Positions 49,049-56,903 of a stretch of 64,000 nucleotides of DNA are shown in pieces. The DNA is from G965233625 sp965233625 (lineage in GTDB: Bacteria; Planctomycetota; Planctomycetia; Pirellulales; Pirellulaceae). A model generated the notes under the pieces. That model was not told the DNA's origin. It did no database searches and was given only the letters and a program-made list of their open reading frames with translations. Where the stretch lies: the NCBI GenBank assembly GCA_965233625.1, contig OZ247499.1, forward strand, positions 6,014,001 to 6,078,000, written 5' to 3'. Positions within the stretch are counted from its first letter, which is position 1; every line of letters begins with the position of its first letter. Both the position numbers and the translations under genes were made by a program.

Positions 49049-49990
49049 TCAACCTGTCTGAAAGAAAACTGTTGCAATCACGGCAAGCGTCAGGATGACG
49101 GCGCCTGCTAGACGGACGAGCATCACTTTGCGGGTGACTTGCATCTCTCCGCTTTGCAGCACGCGGGCGAAGGCCCATGCCAGCACCACACCCCACAAAG
49201 CGCGGAGCGCGTAGACGATGTTCACACGCGCCGCGTCGCCGTACTGGCTCAGCGCGTAGACGATGCACAAAGCTTGTAGCCCGATCAGCATGGCGCCAAA
49301 AATCAGTGGTAGGCTGATGCTGAGTTTCTTCGCGGCGCCGAAGTTCGTCATCGGCAGGAAGCCCAGACTAAGCACCGCGGAGATGCAGAAAGAAATGGGC
49401 AGCAGCGTGCCTGGCTTCCAGCCTGACTTCGAAATCATCTGCACGGTGACATCAAACAGTGAAAAGGTTGTTGCGGCAAGCAGGGCGAAGAAGATTGTGA
49501 ACAATACGTTGCGGTGGCGTTTCTGGCCGTCGTTGTATTGCACCAGGACAATGCCCACCATCGCCATCAGGGCAGCCACCCAGATCATCAGCGGCGGCAC
49601 ACTGCCCGCCATAAAGGAAACCAGCAGCACGACCAGCACCACTTTGGAACTGAAGACCGGCGCCGCAATAGAAACGTCGCCCCGGTCGATGGCCAGGAAG
49701 GTGAAGGACTGGCCGCCGATGTAGAGCAGCGCGACAATCACCGGCTGCCAGAACAGGTGCCACGGCGGCATCGCATCGCCACGCAGCAGTAACAGCGAGA
49801 AGATCACGGCCGCCCACATATTGGCCAGAAAAGTCACCGTCCACGAATTCACACCCTGCGACGTCGCCCGTTTGGTCAACATCAAACCGCACACGAAAAA
49901 CAGGCTTGCCAGCAGTGGCAGCACAAGGTGCACCGGTAGCGAATCCGCAGCAGCAAAAAGAGGGGCGTTCGTCACTAAAAACTTCATCAA
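49049..49990 (-). CDS. EamA/DMT-family membrane transporter
   Basis: A 313-aa protein with about ten hydrophobic segments arranged as two related halves, as in drug/metabolite transporters of the EamA type. Examples are LPLLASLFFVCGLMLTKRA and IGGQSFTFLAIDRGDVSIAAP near the first half, and LIGLQALCIVYALSQYGDAARVN in the second. It could export a metabolite or a lipid-linked sugar. It converges on opgH with only 3 bp between the stops. Confidence 0.85.
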   Translation of the reverse strand: MMKFLVTNAPLFAAADSLPVHLVLPLLASLFFVCGLMLTKRATSQGVNSWTVTFLANMWAAVIFSLLLLRGDAMPPWHLFWQPVIVALLYIGGQSFTFLAIDRGDVSIAAPVFSSKVVLVVLLVSFMAGSVPPLMIWVAALMAMVGIVLVQYNDGQKRHRNVLFTIFFALLAATTFSLFDVTVQMISKSGWKPGTLLPISFCISAVLSLGFLPMTNFGAAKKLSISLPLIFGAMLIGLQALCIVYALSQYGDAARVNIVYALRALWGVVLAWAFARVLQSGEMQVTRKVMLVRLAGAVILTLAVIATVFFQTG

Positions 49991-50152
49991 TATCTAACTT
50001 TCCAGCGCGCCGGATGGCCGGTTCAGCTTGGGCTGCTGTCTGTATTTGCCTGTTTGAACGTCTCTGCTACGATCCGCGGCGTGAAAACGAAGCAATCCGC
50101 ACCATACAGATATCAGGTTACGCGTTCTTGAACAGGGCGCCCGCCGTTCATC

Positions 50153-51028
50153 ATGCAGACACTCCCTGATTTTCTGATCGCCGGCGCCATGAAAGCAGGC
50201 ACGACGACGCTGTATCGCGATCTGCTGGCCAACCCGGCGATCTTTTTTCCCGAAGACAAAGAAGTCAACGCGCTGGCCGATCCGCAGGTGACAACCGCCG
50301 CCGGCAGGAAGTGCTACCAGTGGTATTACCGCACCGCCCAGCCGCACCAGTTGCGCGGCGACGCTTCGACCAGTTACACCAAACGGCCGTGCTATGAAGG
50401 CGTGACCCAACGTGCGGCGGCTGTGCTGCCGGGCAGTACGAAAGTGATTTACCTGGTGCGGGAGCCGGTGTCACGCATTGTCAGTCACTATCTGCACGAG
50501 CGTGCTGCGGGCCGCATCCGCTGTGCGATTGACGAGGCCGTGCACCAGCATCCACCGCTGCTGGACTATACACGTTACGCCTGGCAGATAGAGCCATGGA
50601 TGGAAGCCTTCGGCGCGGAGCAGATTCGAATTGTGGTGTTTGAAGAATATGTTGCAAACCGTCAGGCCGTGGTTCAGTCGCTGTGTGAGTTTCTGGGGGT
50701 GAAGCATCATCCGCCATCTATCGATGACGCGGCGGTTTATAACCGCAGCAAGGGCAAACCGCTGGAACGCGGCGCCTTCTTCGCCCTATCGCAGCACCCG
50801 CTTTACCGCCGCTACATCCGCCCGCTACTGGCGCCCGGCGTCCGCGATCGACTACGACGAACGATGATGCCACGCGACCATGCACTGCGACCCACGCCGC
50901 TGCCCGGAACGGCGGCCTTCATCCGGCAGCAGTTGCGCGACGACCATCAAAAGCTGTGCCGGTTGATGCAGCGGACAACGTCCTTGTGGCCAGGTTGTGA
51001 AGATCCGTCCCGGCAGCGGGCAGGTTGA
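50153..51028 (+). CDS. Sulfotransferase (PAPS-dependent)
   Basis: A 291-aa enzyme of the heparan/chondroitin sulfotransferase-like group. The 5'-phosphosulfate loop AGAMKAGTTTLY is at 10-21, and the 3'-phosphate site is YLVREPVSRIVSHY near 103-116. It transfers sulfate from PAPS to an acceptor, here probably a glycan, because a glycosyltransferase follows 15 bp downstream. No signal peptide, so it is cytoplasmic. The sulfatase near 2 kb could act on similar polymers but is not linked. Confidence 0.9.
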   Translation: MQTLPDFLIAGAMKAGTTTLYRDLLANPAIFFPEDKEVNALADPQVTTAAGRKCYQWYYRTAQPHQLRGDASTSYTKRPCYEGVTQRAAAVLPGSTKVIYLVREPVSRIVSHYLHERAAGRIRCAIDEAVHQHPPLLDYTRYAWQIEPWMEAFGAEQIRIVVFEEYVANRQAVVQSLCEFLGVKHHPPSIDDAAVYNRSKGKPLERGAFFALSQHPLYRRYIRPLLAPGVRDRLRRTMMPRDHALRPTPLPGTAAFIRQQLRDDHQKLCRLMQRTTSLWPGCEDPSRQRAG

Positions 51029-51043
51029 ACGGGAGATAGGCTG

Positions 51044-52264
51044 TTGCTCATCCGTCATGTTATTGCTTCACTCGACCCCGCGCAGGGCGGACCGCCACGC
51101 GTTGCGGTTCAACTTGCCGCGGCGCAAAGGTTGTTAGGCTGCCGTGTGGGCGTGATCAGTCAGGAACACCCGCAGCGTCTGTCGCAGACGCTCGACTTCG
51201 CGGAGCAACTTCGCCCCGGCGCCAGCCAGATGATTCAGCTTGAACCGGTAGGCTGCAGCATGCAGCGGCGGCTCGGCCTGGTGCTGGCGGAAGCAACGCG
51301 GCAGGCGCTGCAAGACTGCCCCGCCGGCGAAACGGTGCTGCACATTCATGGTCTATGGGACGTCAGCAGCCTGCTGGCCGCGCGGCATGCACGGCGGCTG
51401 CAGATTCCTTACGTCGTGCGGCCCGCCGGAATGCTTGAGCCGTGGTGCATGGAGCAGAAACCGGTGCGGAAACGCCTGGCATGGCTGGCCGGCTATCGTC
51501 AAATGCTCTGCCACGCGGCGGCGATTCATACGACATCGCAGCAGGAGGCTGAGAATGTCCAGCGGCTGGGCATCGCCACGCCCATCGCCGTGATTCCTCA
51601 TGGCGTAGATATTCCTGCAACGCCGCTTGCAGACCTTCACGCGGCGCGTGAGAAACAACCGCAACGCACGCTGCTTTTTCTTTCACGCGTTCAGCGGAAG
51701 AAGGGGCTGCTGAATCTGATCGAAGCCTGGTCCGCGGTGCAGGAGGACTTTCCGCAGTGGCGCCTCGTTATCGCCGGGCCGGATGAAGACGGTCATACCG
51801 CCGAGGTGCAAGCAGCCGCACAGCAAAGGTCTGCGCGAAACATCACCTTCGCCGGGCCGGTCTTCGGCGAAGCGAAGCAACGGCTACTTGCCAGCAGTCA
51901 TCTGCTGGTGCTGCCAACGCAGAGCGAAAACTTTGGCGTTGTTGTTGCCGAAGCGTTAGCCAACGGCCTGCCGGTCATCACCACCACCGCCGCGCCGTGG
52001 CAGGACCTTCACACACACCGTTGCGGCTGGTGGACCGGCGTCACCGCGGCAACACTGACCAGCACGCTCCGCCAGGCGCTACGGACAACCGATGAAACAC
52101 GCCGCCAGATGGGCCAGCGTGGACAACAACTGGTGCAAGAGAAATACACCTGGCCGCAGATGGCGGCACGCACCGTGGCGTTATACAAGCAGATTTCCGG
52201 TGTTGGGGACCGGCCGGATTTCCTTGTCGAACCGCCCGATGTCCGGCGCCGGTTGGCGGGTTAG
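51044..52264 (+). CDS. Glycosyltransferase family 4
   Basis: A 406-aa GT-B enzyme. It starts at a TTG (MLIRHVIASLDPAQGGPPRVA), with GGGAGA as ribosome site. The C-terminal GT4 domain has LLFLSRVQRKKGLLNLIEAW, LVIAGPDEDGHT, and the E-x7-E motif SENFGVVVAEALANGLPVI. It probably builds a surface polysaccharide, with the sulfotransferase just upstream modifying it. Sugar donor unknown. Confidence 0.92.
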   Translation: MLIRHVIASLDPAQGGPPRVAVQLAAAQRLLGCRVGVISQEHPQRLSQTLDFAEQLRPGASQMIQLEPVGCSMQRRLGLVLAEATRQALQDCPAGETVLHIHGLWDVSSLLAARHARRLQIPYVVRPAGMLEPWCMEQKPVRKRLAWLAGYRQMLCHAAAIHTTSQQEAENVQRLGIATPIAVIPHGVDIPATPLADLHAAREKQPQRTLLFLSRVQRKKGLLNLIEAWSAVQEDFPQWRLVIAGPDEDGHTAEVQAAAQQRSARNITFAGPVFGEAKQRLLASSHLLVLPTQSENFGVVVAEALANGLPVITTTAAPWQDLHTHRCGWWTGVTAATLTSTLRQALRTTDETRRQMGQRGQQLVQEKYTWPQMAARTVALYKQISGVGDRPDFLVEPPDVRRRLAG

Positions 52265-52350
52265 TGCCTCATGCCTGTGCCAGATGGCAAAACCGACTAG
52301 AGTAAAGGTATCGCAAGGGAGACTCACTGGATCGGCCATCGAGGTAACGT

Positions 52351-52791
52351 ATGCAAAAGCGGTATAGAAGCATCGTGATGATGCCCGATGGACATGCTGC
52401 ACCGCAGAGATGGTTCGGCCGCTGGTGTTACGTTGGCGGGCATTATGACTTTGTCAGTTGCGAAGGTGAAAGCCGGGAAACGCTGCGCGATGCGGCGCAG
52501 CGGGCGATGACGGAGGATCTGGGCCTGGCGTCACGCGATGTGCTGGTTTCCAACATGGCACAGTTGAATCTGGAGTATGTCGAACAACAGTGTCATGGGC
52601 CGTCGCATGAGATCGTTGCGTTCTACATCGTGCATCTCTACCGGGCCGCGGCGCGCGCAGAAGTAGACCAGAACGCGGATGGGCGTTGGTTGACGGCTGA
52701 AGAGCTACTGGAAGGGACAACCAGCGACGGCAAGCCCATTAATCCACGGCTGACAGCGCTGCTGCGGCAGCACGAGCTGATTCGCGCTTGA
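52351..52791 (+). CDS. Nudix-like protein with degenerate Nudix box
   Basis: A 146-aa protein whose layout matches the Nudix fold. The box region GGHYDFVSCEGESRETLRDAAQRAMTEDLGL aligns with Gx5Ex7REUxEExGU, but the key REUxEE is changed to RAMTED, so metal binding is doubtful. HEIVAFYIVHLYRA and RWLTAEELLEG are the usual later strands. It may bind rather than hydrolyse a nucleoside diphosphate derivative. Confidence 0.7.
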   Translation: MQKRYRSIVMMPDGHAAPQRWFGRWCYVGGHYDFVSCEGESRETLRDAAQRAMTEDLGLASRDVLVSNMAQLNLEYVEQQCHGPSHEIVAFYIVHLYRAAARAEVDQNADGRWLTAEELLEGTTSDGKPINPRLTALLRQHELIRA

Positions 52792-52799
52792 TGCGCAGA

Positions 52800-53063
52800 T
52801 CAATCGATAGGCTCGGTTGAATGTAGCGTTGCGTGGAACAGCTCTTTTGAAACCCGGTGGTATTCGTAGAAGTACCGTCGCCCGTTCACACGATGGCAGA
52901 ACGCTTCCGAGTCGGGCAGGATGTCTGTACGGATCCGCGAACCGTCCAGCGGACCACCAAAGAATTTGATTTCAAATTCGTCCGAAGAAGCCCCGTAGGC
53001 AATGTAATGCTGGCGTTCGTCGTATGTCATTTTAAGTAACGCGGTTGCATCGGACCCGTTCAT
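52800..53063 (-). CDS. Small uncharacterised protein with GGPLDG motif
   Basis: An 87-aa soluble protein: MTYDERQHYIAYGASSDEFEIKFFGGPLDGSRI, then a Tyr-rich RRYFYEYHRVSKELFHAT. The FGGPLDG motif occurs in small phage-like and bacterial proteins of unknown role. The start at 53063 has a GGTGG site; an ATG eleven codons later is possible. Confidence 0.6.
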   Translation of the reverse strand: MNGSDATALLKMTYDERQHYIAYGASSDEFEIKFFGGPLDGSRIRTDILPDSEAFCHRVNGRRYFYEYHRVSKELFHATLHSTEPID

Positions 53064-53117
53064 TCATTTCCACCAGCACTGTAGTAATGCCGCGACGTTG
53101 AGCAAGTGCAACGCGGA

Positions 53118-54938
53118 CTAGCGGCTGCTGACGCGGTAGATCAGCAGTTTGCCAGATTGGATGAGCAAGGCAAGCTGCTGGTCGTCTGGCGAGAATTTCA
53201 GGCGTGTGAATTTTTGCCCATTGGCGGGGATGTGCTGCAACTGCTTGCCGCTGGCGACATCGAAAACGTACAGGCCGCCTTCTTCGGTCGCACACGCGAC
53301 CGTCCGGCCATCGCTGGTGAAGTCGATCCCGGAGATGCGGCCCGATTGCAGATTCTTTTTGTGCAGCGGGCGGCGGTTGTCGATTTGATAAAGGTTGAAG
53401 TTACTGGCTTCGTCACCGGCAGCGACCACGCCCTGCGAGGAACAGGCCAGGCACCAGATGCAACTGGCCGTAGCGTTAAGGATGTTGCCGGAAGAACGAC
53501 CGGTGGCGACATTCCAGAAACGCAGATGCCCCTTGCCGCCGCCGGTTACCAGCGTGCGGCCGTCTGACGTAAAACCGGCGCCGATGGCAATCCCGCTGTG
53601 CGGCAATTTGAAGAGCTGCCTGCCGGTGGCGGTATCGTGAATGCTGGCCGTTTTGTCATCGCTGGCCAGTGCCAGGCGCGAGCCATCGGGCGAATATTCC
53701 ACCACGCGTGTTTTGCCGCCGTGCGGTTTGGCCGTAAAAACTTTTCGCCCTTGCGGGTCGAGAACATAAAGCTGGCGGGAGAAACCGCCGGAAACGGCCA
53801 GTGCGTTGTTGGGCGCGTAATCGACATCCCATGTCCAGCCATTCTGCACCTGCACGCGTTTCTCGAACTTCTGCTGCTGCACATCAAAGAAATGAATCGC
53901 ACCGCTGGAACCGCCAATGGCAAGCTTCGCGCCATCTGTTGAGTAGTCGATGGCGAAAGGAGTTTCGCCCGGCACCACCGATTCAATGGCAGGGGGTAAC
54001 GCGAGAACGGCTGTATCGTTGCTGCCGGAAGGCGGGTTGTTGCCCGGCGGATTGTTGCCGGGCTGTTCTGGAGGGGAAACAGTGCCGCCATCATCGTCAG
54101 CAGGTGTAACCGGCGGAATGGTCGAGCCATCGGCTGCGCCGCCATCGCTGGCGGGATCGAAGCCATCGGTCCCCGGGTCGATGGGACCGCTGTCGATGGG
54201 AGAGAATCCATCCGCCGGCGGAGTCACAACCGGCGGGGTGAATCCGCCATCAACCGCACCACTGTCTGCCGGCATGCTGCCGTCCAGTTCAACACCGTCG
54301 GGTGGAACGGAAACAACCGTTGTCTGGCTGCCTACAAACGCCAGCGCGACGAGAATCGCCAACAGCAAAAGGCCCCCGCCGGCAATGGCGACCACGGCCA
54401 TCACGATCATGCCGGTCTGGCTGCCCTTGTCTGCGTTGTTGCCGTAACCAGGCGCCTGATTGAAAGGCTGAACGGGCTGGATGGCGGAGTACGCGGGCGG
54501 GGCGTAGGGCTGCGGTTGCTGGGCGGCGGCAGCAAGCGGGTCGAAGGGTTCGACCTGGTCGAAAGGTTCGACAGGCGGTAGCGGTTCTATCTGAGGCGCC
54601 GGACGCTGCTGGATGGGGGCTTCTTTTCGCGGGGCTTCTTTGCGGGGGGCTTCCTTTTGCTGTTGCTCTTTCTTCAGCTTGGCGTTGTAGGCGTCGCGTT
54701 GTTGGGGGTGAAGCAGCACGCCGCGGGCAGTGGCGATTTCGCTGAGCAACTTCTGCGAATGCGTCGCGTGTTTGCTGTTCTGCAAACTGCGTAGATGCGC
54801 CATCCGCTGATCGGCGGCGTTTTCGATCACATCCGGGTCGTCTTCAAACTGCCTTAGTCCTAACAGCCGGTAGTGATTGGCGGGCTGTTCGCTCGGCGCG
54901 ATTCCCAGCCACTTGTGGTACGGATCGAAGTCAGCCAC
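53118..54938 (-). CDS. J-like N-terminal module, TM helix and WD40 repeats (606 aa)
   Basis: Residues 1-90 form a small helical module (YHKWLGIAPSEQPANHYRLLGLRQFEDDPDVIENAADQRMAHL, then RGVLLHPQQRDAYNAKL). It resembles a J-domain but lacks the HPD tripeptide. A Lys/Pro/Glu linker, a Pro-rich stretch, one TM helix (about 177-203) and a Gly/Pro/Asp-rich extracytoplasmic linker (about 210-305) follow. WD40 repeats fill the rest (about 310-606), with SPDGSRLALASDD and TSDGRTLVTGG type blades. The J-like part would be in the cytoplasm and the propeller outside. It is a planctomycete-type architecture; the function is unknown. Confidence 0.85.
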   Translation of the reverse strand: MADFDPYHKWLGIAPSEQPANHYRLLGLRQFEDDPDVIENAADQRMAHLRSLQNSKHATHSQKLLSEIATARGVLLHPQQRDAYNAKLKKEQQQKEAPRKEAPRKEAPIQQRPAPQIEPLPPVEPFDQVEPFDPLAAAAQQPQPYAPPAYSAIQPVQPFNQAPGYGNNADKGSQTGMIVMAVVAIAGGGLLLLAILVALAFVGSQTTVVSVPPDGVELDGSMPADSGAVDGGFTPPVVTPPADGFSPIDSGPIDPGTDGFDPASDGGAADGSTIPPVTPADDDGGTVSPPEQPGNNPPGNNPPSGSNDTAVLALPPAIESVVPGETPFAIDYSTDGAKLAIGGSSGAIHFFDVQQQKFEKRVQVQNGWTWDVDYAPNNALAVSGGFSRQLYVLDPQGRKVFTAKPHGGKTRVVEYSPDGSRLALASDDKTASIHDTATGRQLFKLPHSGIAIGAGFTSDGRTLVTGGGKGHLRFWNVATGRSSGNILNATASCIWCLACSSQGVVAAGDEASNFNLYQIDNRRPLHKKNLQSGRISGIDFTSDGRTVACATEEGGLYVFDVASGKQLQHIPANGQKFTRLKFSPDDQQLALLIQSGKLLIYRVSSR

Positions 54939-54972
54939 CTTTGCACCTCGTATCGATACACCTCGAACGGGC

Positions 54973-55509
54973 CTACGTTTTTACGGCCGCCTGTCCGCCA
55001 GTGGAAACAGCTTTGCCCATCAACGCCACACTGCAGATGACCAGCACCCAGCCCGTGACGAAGAACAACGACATCGCCAGATTGAAAAGACCCGCGATCA
55101 TTTCTGGATTGAAGTCACCTTCATCGAAATAAAAGATGTAGCACTCACCCATCACCTGCAGCGGGAAGAAAATCAGATGCAGCACGGCGCCGAAGGTCAG
55201 ACAGCCCCCGGCGGCGATACGTTTCCGCGCACATAAATACAACCCGAAAAGCGCAGCAATCACCCAAATGCCCATCAGAAAGAGGCCGCCCAGCATCTGG
55301 TACATCACGGCCTCGATATACATGCCCATCGCATCGTCGTCACCGTCAGCAGGTCCTGCTGAATCGTATCCATAGTCTTCAGCCGCGGCTTCTTCCGTAG
55401 TCGCCTCAGCCGCCTCAGCCGCGTACTCCGCAGATTCCTCCCCCATCACGATTGCAGGGATGCAGCAGAAAGACGTACTCAGAAGTAATACCCATAAGAG
55501 ACGATGCAT
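54973..55509 (-). CDS. Membrane protein with signal peptide and acidic segment
   Basis: From the ATG at 55509 (MHRLLWVLLLSTSF) the protein is 178 aa, with a GGAAGGG site upstream. A signal peptide (to about MGEE) is followed by an Ala/Glu/Asp-rich stretch (EEAAAEDYGYDSAGPADGDDD), then three hydrophobic segments at about 75-95, 105-125 and 145-165. No family recognised. It lies between the WD40 and Yip1 genes on the same strand, 34 bp before the former, and may be transcribed with them. Confidence 0.7.
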   Translation of the reverse strand: MHRLLWVLLLSTSFCCIPAIVMGEESAEYAAEAAEATTEEAAAEDYGYDSAGPADGDDDAMGMYIEAVMYQMLGGLFLMGIWVIAALFGLYLCARKRIAAGGCLTFGAVLHLIFFPLQVMGECYIFYFDEGDFNPEMIAGLFNLAMSLFFVTGWVLVICSVALMGKAVSTGGQAAVKT

Positions 55510-55558
55510 GGCTGCCCTTCCGTTGCGAATTGTGTGATGCAGTTCTGGGTGAAAACGA

Positions 55559-56590
55559 CTAGTTGTTGGCCGCGGCAATGCCAATGACGGTGACCATCAG
55601 GACCACAATGCCGATCGCCAGCACGCAGCAGACGCCGATAGGAATCAGCACCGCGGCTGCCGCCTTTCCGCCGCCACACTCCTGCGTTTCGGCCAGTGCA
55701 AGAATCATATAAACGATGGCCACAATACCGCCGATTGTTGGTCCCACGATAGGAATCGCGGCAATCACACTGAAGGTGCCGCTTACATACGCCACGGTGC
55801 GGCACGTTGTTTCGTAAGGATGATTATCGGCGCCCAGCATCATCAGAATTACATGATAGATGCCGCCACTGACGAACATGCCGATCACGCTGCCGATGAC
55901 GACGCCAAACAACTGCCCGCCGAACTGAATTAGGTTACTAACCAGCAGCGGCAGAGGATTTTCGCCCGCCATAGCTGCTGCACCCATCGAGAACACCATC
56001 GAGATGATAAAGCCGGCGATCACGCTAATCACGCCGCCGATGATGGAGTACACAAGCGGCGCACCGAAGCCGTTGGTTTTCTTCATCCGCTGGAAGGTGC
56101 CGGTCGGGTCGGTAAGAATCTCACCGATCGATTTGAAGAATGTTGCGGGCGTCTGCTCGATATCAAACGACGGCAACGCGCTGCCCGTCATCGAGGATTT
56201 CGTACCGCCAGCCGCTGAGTGCGATGGCGTTGCATACGGATTGGGTTGGCCGCCAGCATACGGATTCGGCTTTGCCCCACCATAAGGATTGCCTTGCGTT
56301 GGTTGCGTTGGCGGTGGGGTGGATGAGGGCTTTGCACTGAAGCCTGCGAACAGATCGCCCGATGGACCCGCGGGAGCACTGGATTGTGGTGTGCCGGATT
56401 GCGGTGTCGCCCCTGGTGCGCCGCTGGGCGGACCGATGGGGATTTCGCCTTGGCGTGGGGGACTGCCGGTAGAAGCCTGAGGAACTCTTTGAACCGATTT
56501 GCACTGCGGGCAACGGGCATCGCGGCCGGCGCTGTCGTCTGCAACGCGCAGCTTCCGTTGGCAATTAGAACACTGAAATTCGATGGGCAT
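55559..56590 (-). CDS. Yip1-family membrane protein with N-terminal zinc ribbon
   Basis: A 343-aa protein. The zinc ribbon C7-x2-C10 and C27-x2-C30 is followed by a Pro/Gly/Thr-rich linker to about 130. The Yip1 domain begins at SIGEILTDPTGTFQRMKKTNGFG and has about five TM segments up to the C-terminus. Yip1 proteins form membrane bundles of unclear bacterial role. The ribbon has the same spacing as in the DUF1559-like protein at 10.4 kb. The first TM cluster is rich in Gly and Val. Confidence 0.9.
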   Translation of the reverse strand: MPIEFQCSNCQRKLRVADDSAGRDARCPQCKSVQRVPQASTGSPPRQGEIPIGPPSGAPGATPQSGTPQSSAPAGPSGDLFAGFSAKPSSTPPPTQPTQGNPYGGAKPNPYAGGQPNPYATPSHSAAGGTKSSMTGSALPSFDIEQTPATFFKSIGEILTDPTGTFQRMKKTNGFGAPLVYSIIGGVISVIAGFIISMVFSMGAAAMAGENPLPLLVSNLIQFGGQLFGVVIGSVIGMFVSGGIYHVILMMLGADNHPYETTCRTVAYVSGTFSVIAAIPIVGPTIGGIVAIVYMILALAETQECGGGKAAAAVLIPIGVCCVLAIGIVVLMVTVIGIAAANN

Positions 56591-56903
56591 TCACAAACTC
56601 CTGGGCGCAAAGCTCTTGACACGTTTCGCATGATAGCCAAACCAGACCGCCCGTAAAAGTCGCAGCCAGATTCCTGAAGAATTAAGCTACAAATTCACAA
56701 TCTCCGGGCGTTCTGCTTATTCACAGACCCGTTATTCGCACCGGGGGCGTTTTCCTTGGTAACTTCTTCCGCAGCGATGGTGACCACGGGGGCTTCCACA
56801 AAACGCAGTGTTTTGCGGGTTGGTTTCTAAGTGCCGTGTTGAGCGTTAAGTTGATAGGTAGCCACATTCCGACGGACCGCCCACACAGAGCCACGCCTGA
56901 CCG

